Shown: positions 1-7,327 of the stretch, in pieces
How the letters are laid out: each line of letters opens with the position of its first letter
Numbering within the stretch: position 1 is the first letter of the stretch
Made by a program: the position numbers and the translations under genes
Notes under the pieces: generated by a model
Seen by the model: only the letters and a program-made list of their open reading frames with translations
Told to the model about the DNA's origin: nothing
Databases searched by the model: none
DNA from: Candidatus Sphingobacterium stercoripullorum
GTDB lineage: Bacteria > Bacteroidota > Bacteroidia > Sphingobacteriales > Sphingobacteriaceae
Assembly (NCBI GenBank): GCA_019114715.1
Contig: DXEZ01000323.1
Location: forward strand, 1 to 21,255
Direction: 5' to 3'
DNA length: 21,255 bases

Positions 1-1
1 C

Positions 2-970
2 AAAGCCCAACAGCTGCTTATTGATAGAAAAGCGATCGGAATGACTCCAGCGATAAGGGAACTCATCAACAATACGGATAATGAAGCTACAAAAATCCAT
101 GGACTTTGGACCCTAGAGGGTTTGAATCAAATCAAGTTCAGTGATGTATCTGCGGTTTTAAAAAGCGACAAAGGATCTTCTTTACTTAAAGCTCACGCCA
201 TAACGCTCTTAAGCTCAATACCAAAAGAACTGGGAGTCACCAATTTATGGTCTACATTTCAAAACCTAGCGTCAAATACTGACCTAGCCCCTTATATCGC
301 ATTCCAACTTCACTTAATCCAAGACCCCGGCTTACAAGACCAACTCATAGCGCAAATCGTCAATGAACACCCAGAATCTATAGAAATAGCACATGGGATA
401 ATTAGCAACTTTTTTTCTAAAGAAAAAGATTTAAAAGTGCGCCTATCCCAATTAAACCTCCCCAATAACGCAGCTATATTAGATGAGCTAGATGCACTAC
501 TAATCAGGGTGGAAAATGCAGAAAAACCTTCCAAAGAAAAGACGCTAATAAGAAAGTATGCCCGCGGAGTAAATGTATTTAGGTCTACATGCCAGCCTTG
601 TCATGGAGAAAACGGAGAAGGCATTGAGTTTTTGGCTCCTCCACTCAATAAATCAGAATGGGTTACTGGAGAGAAAGATCTATTGATCGCTATTGTACTG
701 TTTGGAATGACTGGGCCAGTTCACGTGAACGGCCACCTTTATGAAACTCCAGAAGTTTCGGGGGAAATGCCAGGCATCCTTAACAATCCAGATTTAGTAG
801 AATCGGACTTAGCACTACTATTAAGTTACATCAGAAAGAACTGGGACAACAATGCAAGTGAGGTAACCTTAGAGGATATTATAAAGGTAAAACAAAACTT
901 TAAAAACCGTAAAAAGCCTTTCACCGAGGAGGAATTACACCAAATTAAGGAAAAGCTAAAGGAAATTTAG
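2..970 (+). CDS. C-terminal part of a HEAT-like repeat / c-type cytochrome protein (5' end outside window)
   Basis: The reading frame is already open at the window edge, so the Met codon at 41 is probably internal and this is the tail of a longer protein. The first ~170 residues are helical and Leu/Ala-rich, like HEAT-type repeats. A cytochrome c domain follows: the haem-binding CQPCH lies about 184 residues after that Met, and GEMPGI about 60 residues later may supply the axial methionine. This arrangement matches the large periplasmic haem proteins of Bacteroidota and Planctomycetes in which a dehydrogenase-like beta-propeller, HEAT repeats and cytochrome c are fused. Such proteins are thought to pass electrons from oxidised sugars or alcohols to the respiratory chain. 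The substrate cannot be inferred because the N-terminal catalytic part is missing. The last ~40 residues are Lys/Glu-rich. Confidence 0.8.
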   Translation, partial: KAQQLLIDRKAIGMTPAIRELINNTDNEATKIHGLWTLEGLNQIKFSDVSAVLKSDKGSSLLKAHAITLLSSIPKELGVTNLWSTFQNLASNTDLAPYIAFQLHLIQDPGLQDQLIAQIVNEHPESIEIAHGIISNFFSKEKDLKVRLSQLNLPNNAAILDELDALLIRVENAEKPSKEKTLIRKYARGVNVFRSTCQPCHGENGEGIEFLAPPLNKSEWVTGEKDLLIAIVLFGMTGPVHVNGHLYETPEVSGEMPGILNNPDLVESDLALLLSYIRKNWDNNASEVTLEDIIKVKQNFKNRKKPFTEEELHQIKEKLKEI

Positions 971-977
971 TAAGTGC

Positions 978-1006
978 TTCAAGGCTCTAAAATATAGAGC
1001 CTTGAA
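978..1006. terminator. Hairpin between convergent genes, possible bidirectional terminator without U-tract
   Basis: A perfect 12-bp stem (TTCAAGGCTCTA / TAGAGCCTTGAA) with a 5-nt loop lies in the 44-nt gap between the converging cytochrome and thioredoxin-fold genes. Position and stability suit a shared 3'-end signal. Neither side has a real T-run, so it may act as an RNA-stabilising 3' hairpin or assist Rho rather than terminate alone. Confidence 0.5.
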
Positions 1007-1014
1007 AGCCAATA

Positions 1015-1569
1015 TTATTTAAACAACTCTTGAAGTATTTCTTTTTGGATACTTTCCCCTTTGTCCTGATTATACCACTTTTGAATCTCTTCAACAATAT
1101 TATCTTTGGAAACATTCTGCATTTTTAGTTGCTCAAATATTTCGGTCGCTCCTTTCGGCCGCGGGCCCCACACCAACTGATCGTGGCCTACATCGTTTCT
1201 AATAATAAGTATAGGAATGGACTTGCTTCCACCAGTTAAATAATCTTCAATTAAATAAGGCTCGCTATCTCTTAATTGAATTTCAAATTCTATAAAAGGG
1301 TTATCCTTCACCATTTGATAGATTTGAGGAACAGAGTGCGCTGCATCTCCACACCAAGGCTCGGTAATAACAACCCAATGCTGATAATCCTGAATGGATT
1401 GGATTTTACTTTTAGTTTCTTCGCTTGGTTCAAAGCGGCCTAACCACCTTTTAAGCCGTGCAAAGTTAAGCTTCGTATAATTTAAATAATCTTCCTGATT
1501 ATAAGGGTCAGATTTTTCTGGATCTTCGAGTATCTTCTCAAAGTATCGATAATAATCATCAAATGTCAT
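1015..1569 (-). CDS. Thioredoxin-fold family protein with a single active-site cysteine
   Basis: This 184-aa protein has no signal peptide, so it is probably cytoplasmic. Residues ~60-160 form the thioredoxin-like core. The active-site loop reads EPWCGDA, with the first Cys at about residue 73. The second Cys of the usual WCGPC is replaced by Ala76, and no other Cys is seen in the domain. The cis-proline position is kept in SIP (about Pro119). Families with this one-Cys loop are common in Bacteroidota and annotated only as thioredoxin family protein. A normal dithiol-disulfide cycle is impossible with one cysteine; monothiol chemistry, peroxide sensing or a binding role remain. The gene diverges from dnaK, and a TAnnTTTG box lies 67 nt upstream of its start. 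The fold is clear; the substrate is unknown. Confidence 0.85.
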   Translation of the reverse strand: MTFDDYYRYFEKILEDPEKSDPYNQEDYLNYTKLNFARLKRWLGRFEPSEETKSKIQSIQDYQHWVVITEPWCGDAAHSVPQIYQMVKDNPFIEFEIQLRDSEPYLIEDYLTGGSKSIPILIIRNDVGHDQLVWGPRPKGATEIFEQLKMQNVSKDNIVEEIQKWYNQDKGESIQKEILQELFK

Positions 1570-1636
1570 AAATCACTGTTTAAAATAAACTGCCTAAAAT
1601 TAACTAATATTTTCATATTCTCCCTTATTCTTTACA

Positions 1637-1644
1637 CAAAGGTA
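1637..1644 (-). promoter_or_regulatory. Candidate -7 promoter element of the thioredoxin-fold gene
   Basis: TACCTTTG on the minus strand fits the Bacteroidota consensus TAnnTTTG exactly. It predicts a leader of about 60 nt. There is no TTTG at the usual -33 distance; the inverted repeat at 1658-1672 occupies that place instead. Confidence 0.5.
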
Positions 1645-1657
1645 ACTGACTACTAAA

Positions 1658-1672
1658 GTGACATTCTGTCAC
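1658..1672. promoter_or_regulatory. Perfect inverted repeat, candidate operator between thioredoxin-fold gene and dnaK
   Basis: GTGACA-TTC-TGTCAC is a perfect 6+3+6 inverted repeat in the 228-nt divergent region. It covers the expected -33 region of the leftward promoter and lies 125 nt upstream of the dnaK start. I see neither a CIRCE element nor an exact TAnnTTTG box for dnaK, so this is the best visible candidate for a regulator site. The binding protein is unknown. Confidence 0.5.
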
Positions 1673-1797
1673 ATCGCTAAATAATTCCCGTTAATAATGC
1701 ATTGTTCAACTCAAAAATGTCATAAAAAACTCATTGGCATAAGGCTTGATACATAGAAATAAAAGAATTTGTAATTATTAAAAATAAAAATCATAAT

Positions 1798-3711
1798 ATG
1801 TCTAAGATTATAGGAATTGACTTAGGAACTACAAACTCATGTGTTGCCGTAATGGAAGGTAACGAGCCTGTAGTTATAAACAACAATGAAGGTAAAAGAA
1901 CCACACCTTCAGTTGTTGCGTTTGTAGACAATGGTGAAAGGTTGGTGGGTGATCCTGCAAAACGTCAAGCGATTACTAACCCTCATAAAACTATATATTC
2001 CATTAAAAGGTTTATGGGCCTTAACTATGACGAAGCGAACAAAGAAGTAAACCAAGTCCCTTACAATATTATTAAGGGTGATAACAATACTCCAAGAGTT
2101 GAAATAAACGATAGAAAATATACTCCACAAGAGATCTCCGCTATGGTTCTTCAGAAAATGAAGAAAACAGCTGAAGATTTCTTAGGGCAAGAGGTTGCAG
2201 AAGCCGTTATTACGGTTCCGGCATACTTTAACGATGCTCAGCGCCAAGCGACAAAAGAAGCTGGAGAAATTGCTGGATTAACAGTAAAGCGTATAATTAA
2301 CGAGCCTACTGCTGCTGCACTAGCTTACGGACTAGACAAAGCAGATAGAGACATGAAGATTGTCGTCTTCGACTGTGGTGGTGGAACACACGACGTTTCT
2401 GTTCTAGAATTAGGGGATGGCGTGTTTGAGGTAAAAGCTACCGATGGAGACACCCATTTAGGTGGTGATGATTTCGATAACGTTATTATTAACTGGTTAG
2501 CACAAGAATTCGCTAACGATAATGGAGGCCTGGATCTGAAAAAAGATGCTATGGCTTTACAGAGATTAAAGGAAGCTGCTGAAAAAGCGAAAATTGAACT
2601 ATCGAGCACAACATCTACAGAAATCAACCTTCCGTATATCACTGCAGACGCTACAGGGCCCAAACACCTTGTTAGAACGTTATCAAGAGCTAAATTCGAA
2701 TCTCTTGCTGCAGACTTAGTGAAACGCACTATTGATCCTTGTAAATCTGCACTTAAAAATGCGGGGTACAGCACATCAGACATCGATGAAATCATCTTAG
2801 TAGGTGGTTCCACAAGGATCCCTGCAGTAGTTGAAGCAGTTAAGGAATTTTTCGGAAAAGAACCTTCCAAAGGTGTTAACCCGGATGAAGTAGTTGCACT
2901 AGGTGCATCCATACAAGGGGGGGTTTTAACTGGAGAAGTTAAAGATGTACTTCTATTAGATGTTACTCCACTTTCCTTAGGTATAGAAACCATGGGTGGT
3001 GTTATGCACAAGTTGATTGAGGCAAATACAACAATCCCATCGAAAAAATCACAAGTGTTCTCAACAGCAGCTGACAACCAGCCATCCGTAGAGATTCACA
3101 TTCTGCAAGGTGAAAGACCTATGGCTAATCAAAACAGAACCATCGGTAGATTTCACTTAGACGGAATTCCACCTGCACCAAGAGGTGTTCCTCAAATTGA
3201 AGTAACATTCGATATTGATGCAAACGGAATTATCCATGTTTCTGCAAAAGATAAAGCGACTGGAAAAGAGCAAAATATCCGTATAGAAGCTTCTTCAGGC
3301 TTATCACAAGAAGAAATTGATAAAATGAAGAGAGAAGCAGAAGCAAACGCGGAAGAGGATTTGAAAATGAAAGAAGAGATCGAAAAGCTAAATGCAGCTG
3401 ACGCTCTTATATTCTCAACTGAAAAGCAGCTTAAAGAATACGGTGATAAGTTGTCTGACGGAAACAAAACTGCGATCGAAGGTGGGTTAGAAAAACTCAA
3501 AAAAGCTCATGCTGATAAAAACTTCGCTGATATTGAGTCCGCTAGTACAGAACTTCAAAATGCATGGAATGCAGCTTCGGAAGAAATGTATAAAGAAACT
3601 CAAGGTCAACCAGAAGGACAAGCAGACGCTGGTGGTAACCCAACTGGTGGTAACGAGGGGGGTAGCGACGACGATGATGTTACCGACGTTGAATACGAAG
3701 AGGTAAAATAA
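1798..3711 (+). CDS. dnaK: Molecular chaperone DnaK (Hsp70)
   Basis: This is an ATP-dependent cytoplasmic chaperone that binds exposed hydrophobic stretches of unfolded proteins, working with DnaJ and GrpE. At 637 aa it is full length. The nucleotide-binding domain fills about residues 1-385, with phosphate-1 motif GIDLGTTNSCVAV near residue 6, the AYFNDAQRQATK segment, and a phosphate-2 motif in the GGGTHD form. The substrate-binding domain starts near DVTPLSLGIETMGG. The helical lid is followed by a Gly/Gln-rich linker and the acidic tail ending EEVK, the typical DnaK C-terminus that helps co-chaperone work. The start is preceded by an A-rich leader without Shine-Dalgarno. dnaJ and grpE are not adjacent, so dnaK appears monocistronic, with a strong terminator just after it. 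Confidence 0.98.
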   Translation: MSKIIGIDLGTTNSCVAVMEGNEPVVINNNEGKRTTPSVVAFVDNGERLVGDPAKRQAITNPHKTIYSIKRFMGLNYDEANKEVNQVPYNIIKGDNNTPRVEINDRKYTPQEISAMVLQKMKKTAEDFLGQEVAEAVITVPAYFNDAQRQATKEAGEIAGLTVKRIINEPTAAALAYGLDKADRDMKIVVFDCGGGTHDVSVLELGDGVFEVKATDGDTHLGGDDFDNVIINWLAQEFANDNGGLDLKKDAMALQRLKEAAEKAKIELSSTTSTEINLPYITADATGPKHLVRTLSRAKFESLAADLVKRTIDPCKSALKNAGYSTSDIDEIILVGGSTRIPAVVEAVKEFFGKEPSKGVNPDEVVALGASIQGGVLTGEVKDVLLLDVTPLSLGIETMGGVMHKLIEANTTIPSKKSQVFSTAADNQPSVEIHILQGERPMANQNRTIGRFHLDGIPPAPRGVPQIEVTFDIDANGIIHVSAKDKATGKEQNIRIEASSGLSQEEIDKMKREAEANAEEDLKMKEEIEKLNAADALIFSTEKQLKEYGDKLSDGNKTAIEGGLEKLKKAHADKNFADIESASTELQNAWNAASEEMYKETQGQPEGQADAGGNPTGGNEGGSDDDDVTDVEYEEVK

Positions 3712-3743
3712 TTGGTGATTCACATCAATTAAAGATAAGTGAT

Positions 3744-3781
3744 AAAACGCTGTAAATATTGTGTTTACAGCGTTTTTTTTA
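3744..3781 (+). terminator. Intrinsic terminator of dnaK
   Basis: A perfect 13-bp stem (AAAACGCTGTAAA / TTTACAGCGTTTT) with a 7-nt loop runs into eight T residues. It starts 33 nt after the dnaK stop. Confidence 0.9.
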
Positions 3782-3858
3782 TTCTTTTGAAGTTCGAGTT
3801 ATTTCAATCGTTTTTCGCAATAGATTCTCGATCCAAATTTTGATCCTACCCCAAACTT

Positions 3859-3900
3859 AAAAAAAGGCGATTGCAAGTGTAATATCTGCAATCGCCTTTT
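3859..3900 (-). terminator. Intrinsic terminator of the nucleotidyltransferase gene
   Basis: A 14-bp perfect stem (3862-3875 with 3887-3900) has an 11-nt loop. On the minus strand it is followed by seven T residues (3859-3865, partly in the stem). It lies just beyond the stop codon at 3934. The plus-strand side also ends in TTTT, so it may act as a backup for dnaK transcripts. Confidence 0.85.
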
Positions 3901-3933
3901 ATATACAGTTATAATTGTACCAAGCTGAAAAGC

Positions 3934-4848
3934 TTAAAAGAGCTTTTTAGGATAAACCTCCTGCTCAATCAACTTACTAATTGAGTCTTGTACAATTTCT
4001 TTATCTTCTTTATAAGTTACACCAAACCACTTCGATGCTGTTGGAAGAACCTTAAATTTCGCTTGCTTAGTTTGCACTAAATGATCCGCAACCGATGGAA
4101 TATAAAACTCAGACTTAGGATCATCCGCATTTTTCTCAACAAATTCATGAAGCATTTTTTCTGCCACGCCAAATACCGCTTCTGAAAAACCCCAAAAGTT
4201 CATTGACACCCGACTCATAGGATCCAGCTCCTGAACCGATCCATCTTCCTCGAAAACAATTTTTTTACTCCCATCTTGGTAGTAAATTTTAGTACGTTCT
4301 GTTACTGAAAGCATATACCCTAGATCATCTACTTCACACACCCCTCTAGATACGTAACCGTGATCCGAAAGCGTATTTTGAAGCTGATAACCCACAAGTG
4401 CCATATGAGAGTCGTTCACTTCGTTTATTAAAAAGTCGGCCATTTTATCAAAGGCATCACGACCGTAGAAATCATCTGCATTAATAACACAAAAAGGTTC
4501 GTTGATAAATTTCCTTGCAGATAACACAGCATGTGCAGTTCCCCAAGGCTTAGCGCGTTCTATTTGTTTATCGATTCCAAACTCTGATAAATCATTGGTT
4601 TGAAAAGCATATTCTACTTGTACTTTATCTTTTAACTTCTCATCAAAAATACCTTTCATCACCCCTACAAATTCCTCGCGTATAACAAACACGACCTTTC
4701 CAAAGCCAGCTCTAATCGCATCATAAATAGAGTAATCTATAATCGTTTCTCCATGTGGTCCAAAAGAATCCACTTGTTTTAATGAACCGTATCTACTAGC
4801 CATTCCAGCAGCTAAAATGATTAAAGTTGGTTTTTTCTTTTCTGTCAT
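3934..4848 (-). CDS. Sugar-phosphate nucleotidyltransferase (NTP-transferase superfamily)
   Basis: The 304-aa protein begins with the nucleotide-binding motif of this superfamily, LAAGMASRYGSLKQ, giving the G-x-S-R-x-G...K signature near residues 13-25. INADDFYG supplies the aspartates that would bind Mg2+ and the sugar nucleotide. Family members join a sugar 1-phosphate to an NTP, releasing pyrophosphate; MurU-like enzymes of N-acetylmuramate recycling are among the relatives. No kinase partner (such as AmgK) is next to it, so the sugar cannot be named. It follows the HerA-type ATPase gene by 72 nt on the same strand, with no clear promoter or terminator between, so the two may be co-transcribed. 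The enzyme class is secure; the substrate is not. Confidence 0.85.
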   Translation of the reverse strand: MTEKKKPTLIILAAGMASRYGSLKQVDSFGPHGETIIDYSIYDAIRAGFGKVVFVIREEFVGVMKGIFDEKLKDKVQVEYAFQTNDLSEFGIDKQIERAKPWGTAHAVLSARKFINEPFCVINADDFYGRDAFDKMADFLINEVNDSHMALVGYQLQNTLSDHGYVSRGVCEVDDLGYMLSVTERTKIYYQDGSKKIVFEEDGSVQELDPMSRVSMNFWGFSEAVFGVAEKMLHEFVEKNADDPKSEFYIPSVADHLVQTKQAKFKVLPTASKWFGVTYKEDKEIVQDSISKLIEQEVYPKKLF

Positions 4849-4920
4849 AATATTAATAAAATTGAATATATATCGTTATTGTATTTTTACAAAATACAGG
4901 AAAGTCCCTATATTTTAAAA

Positions 4921-6438
4921 TTATTTCTTTTTAAAGAATGAGGTGAGAATCTGATTTGCAATTCTCCCTAATATCTTTACGCTTTCTCGTGCAGCCGTAG
5001 TTTTTGCAGTTTCTAAAGGAGTTTGACGTGCACTTCTACGTCTAGTATTTGCAGGCTTGTTGTTTTTAGCCCGTGCTTCAGCGGCTTCAAATTGTGCAAT
5101 TTTCTGATCAACAATTGCACCTGCTCCATTGATTTCCTGCTTGTGCTGGTATTTATCATAAAACTTCGAGCCCCGAATAATGTCCTCACATTTACTCAGG
5201 TTCGCTGGCCCCATGATAGCCCTAGCCGGCACTAAGTGAGTAGACACAACCTCAGTAGGAATACCTTTTTCATTCAATACGGTAATTAAAGCTTGTCCAG
5301 TACCTAATGAAGTAAGCTCTTGGTCGACTTGATAAAAATCTGAAACAGGATAAGTTTTAACTGTCTTTTTTAAATTATCAGCATCTTTAGGAGTAAAAGC
5401 CCTTAATGCGTGCTGAACCCTACTTCCTAACTGACCCAATACAGATTCGGGAATATCTGTTGGCGCCTGCGTACAAAAGAATACCCCCACTCCTTTGGAG
5501 CGGATCAATCGTACAATTTGCTCGATCTGCGCGAGTAGATTTTTCGACGCTTTATTGAACAACAAATGTGCCTCGTCAAAGAAAAACACCAACTTAGGCT
5601 TATCTAAATCTCCTACTTCTGGCAACTCTTTGAAAAGTCTCGCTAATAGGCTAAGCAAAAAAGTAGAAAAAACAATAGGTTTATCCTGCATATCGGAAAT
5701 ATTTAGCAGCGAGATAACTCCTTTGCCATCTTTTAGCTGAATCAAATCCATGACATCGAATGAAACCTCTCCAAAGATATCCCCCAAACCTTGCTGTTCA
5801 ACTGCCACTATCTTCCTTAAAATCGCTCCCGAGCTAGCCGAACTAATTGTCCCATAGTCTCCTTTAATTTCTGCAGCTCCCGGACCTTGAGATAGATAAC
5901 CAAGCAGTTTCTTTAGGTCTTCAAGTGTAACAAGAGGCATCCGGTGATCATCCGAATATTTAAATAGAACGCTTAAAATACCCGATTGAGTTTCGTTAAG
6001 ATCTAAAATTCTAGCCAGCAAGACAGGTCCAAAATCATCTACATTCAAGCGCATGGGCACTCCATTTTTGCCGCTTAAAGAAAACAATTCTATAGGAAAC
6101 CCTTGCGGTTTAAATTCAATACCTACAGCTTCTGCGCGTTCTAAAAGTTTATCATTAACGGGACCAGGCGTTGCCAGTCCTGAAACGTCACCTTTAACAT
6201 CAAGCATAAAAACTGGAACGCCTTTATCTGATAGCTGCTCTGAAATTAGTTGTAAAGTCCGAGTTTTTCCTGTACCCGTAGCACCAGCAATCAAACCGTG
6301 TCGGTTCATACTAGCTAATGGCAACTTTACCGCAGCCTCTTTGATGATTTGCTGATTTAAAATACCTGCTCCTAAATGGATAAAATCTCCTTTTGGGCTG
6401 TATGAAGATGAAACTCGTTCAATAAAGCTTTCTACCAT
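4921..6438 (-). CDS. HerA-type / DUF853 P-loop ATPase (YjgR-like)
   Basis: This 505-aa protein is related to the HerA-FtsK ATPases. The N-terminal segment ends in a Walker A motif GATGTGKT at residues 52-59. The Walker B motif VFFFDEAH has its acidic pair at about Asp288-Glu289. A later FCTQAPTDIPESVLGQLGSR segment resembles the sensor and arginine-finger region of the family. Length and order match the DUF853 family, represented by E. coli YjgR, whose cellular role is poorly defined. The C-terminal ~60 residues are basic and Ala/Arg/Lys-rich, which might help nucleic-acid binding. There is no NurA nuclease neighbour, so an archaeal HerA-NurA end-resection role is not supported. A candidate promoter lies 46-77 nt upstream. 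It probably leads the transcript that continues into the nucleotidyltransferase. Confidence 0.88.
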   Translation of the reverse strand: MVESFIERVSSSYSPKGDFIHLGAGILNQQIIKEAAVKLPLASMNRHGLIAGATGTGKTRTLQLISEQLSDKGVPVFMLDVKGDVSGLATPGPVNDKLLERAEAVGIEFKPQGFPIELFSLSGKNGVPMRLNVDDFGPVLLARILDLNETQSGILSVLFKYSDDHRMPLVTLEDLKKLLGYLSQGPGAAEIKGDYGTISSASSGAILRKIVAVEQQGLGDIFGEVSFDVMDLIQLKDGKGVISLLNISDMQDKPIVFSTFLLSLLARLFKELPEVGDLDKPKLVFFFDEAHLLFNKASKNLLAQIEQIVRLIRSKGVGVFFCTQAPTDIPESVLGQLGSRVQHALRAFTPKDADNLKKTVKTYPVSDFYQVDQELTSLGTGQALITVLNEKGIPTEVVSTHLVPARAIMGPANLSKCEDIIRGSKFYDKYQHKQEINGAGAIVDQKIAQFEAAEARAKNNKPANTRRRSARQTPLETAKTTAARESVKILGRIANQILTSFFKKK

Positions 6439-6483
6439 AGCTGTTAGTTAACAAATTCTTTGCCTAAATACTTAAAACTAAGC

Positions 6484-6515
6484 TAAAACTACAATTTTAA
6501 GAAAAACACAGCAAA
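6484..6515 (-). promoter_or_regulatory. Candidate promoter of the HerA-type ATPase gene
   Basis: On the minus strand a TTTG box (6512-6515) is followed after 20 nt by TAGTTTTA (6484-6491), one mismatch from TAnnTTTG. The predicted transcript starts about 40 nt before the start codon. Confidence 0.5.
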
Positions 6516-6656
6516 CAAAGGCCTTAATTGGTTTTAAATATTCCATAATTTACTGTTTTTCATTAAAAAACAAAATTTTAATAATTCAAAAAACACCATT
6601 TATTGAGAATTTAAGTGGAAATTATTGTAATTTGCCTAAATTTTAAATGATATCCT

Positions 6657-7319
6657 ATGGACCAAAAAGAACTTAAAAAAGGATTACAGAACATCCTAGA
6701 CGGCAACAAAGAATGGATGGACTTAGTTAAAAATGATACTACCGGTAGATTCGAGCAACTAGCACATGGTCAACACCCGGAGATTCTTTGGATTGGCTGT
6801 GCAGACAGCCGCGTTCCTGCGAATGAACTTACAGGAAGGAGACCTGGAGAAGTTTTCGTCCACCGAAATATAGCTAACATGTGTATTCACGCCGACATGA
6901 ATATGTTAAGCGTCCTGGACTATGCTGTCACTGTCCTACAGGTCAAACACATAATCGTTGCTGGCCATTATGGATGTGGTGGAGTAACCGCAGCTTTAAG
7001 CCGTGAACAATTCGGTATTATCGACAATTGGTTGTGTCACATTAAAGATGTTTACCGCTTGCACGCTCAGGAGCTAAACAGCATCAAAGACGAGAAAGAA
7101 AAGATAAACCGATTGGTCGAGCTCAACGTCAAAGAACAGGTTTTAAACCTCTGTAGCACATCAATTGTCCAAAATGCATGGCAGGTCCGTAAAAATTTAG
7201 CAATACATGGGATGGTGATCGATATTACGACAGGAGAACTCATAGATTTAAACACAACTTATACCAGTAAAGACGGTTTAATTAAAGGTAAATCTGAACA
7301 GATTCTATCATTCAGATAA
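6657..7319 (+). CDS. can: Beta-class carbonic anhydrase
   Basis: It interconverts CO2 and bicarbonate, supplying bicarbonate for carboxylation reactions in the cytoplasm. At 220 aa it matches the Can/CynT type. All beta-class signatures are present: the zinc ligands Cys48 (in GCADSR), His104 and Cys107 (in GHYGCGG), and the catalytic Asp50-Arg52 pair. The NIANMC and DYAV segments also fit the fold. There is no signal peptide. The gene diverges from the ATPase gene. TAATTTG at 6628-6634 is a near match to the -7 box with one base missing from the spacer, so a promoter there is possible but weak. Its stop codon lies only 8 nt from that of the convergent gene, with no terminator hairpin between them. 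Confidence 0.95.
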   Translation: MDQKELKKGLQNILDGNKEWMDLVKNDTTGRFEQLAHGQHPEILWIGCADSRVPANELTGRRPGEVFVHRNIANMCIHADMNMLSVLDYAVTVLQVKHIIVAGHYGCGGVTAALSREQFGIIDNWLCHIKDVYRLHAQELNSIKDEKEKINRLVELNVKEQVLNLCSTSIVQNAWQVRKNLAIHGMVIDITTGELIDLNTTYTSKDGLIKGKSEQILSFR

Positions 7320-7327
7320 CCTTATCA

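Noticed and set aside
2366..2400. DnaK phosphate-2 motif reads DCGGGTHD instead of DLGGGTFD
   Set aside because: The His variant is, to my knowledge, common in DnaK of Flavobacteriia-like lineages, so it is a lineage marker rather than an active-site defect.
2325..3077. 250-codon open frame on the minus strand inside dnaK
   Set aside because: It lies wholly antisense to a full-length conserved gene, has Ser/Thr/Pro-rich composition typical of shadow frames and no start signals. The same applies to other long antisense frames inside metE, glnS and the HerA-type gene.
4880..4898. 8-bp inverted repeat TGTATTTT-TAC-AAAATACA between the ATPase and nucleotidyltransferase genes
   Set aside because: It is almost pure A/T with a 3-nt loop and no T-run on either strand. 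It is weak as a terminator and likely in DNA of this composition.
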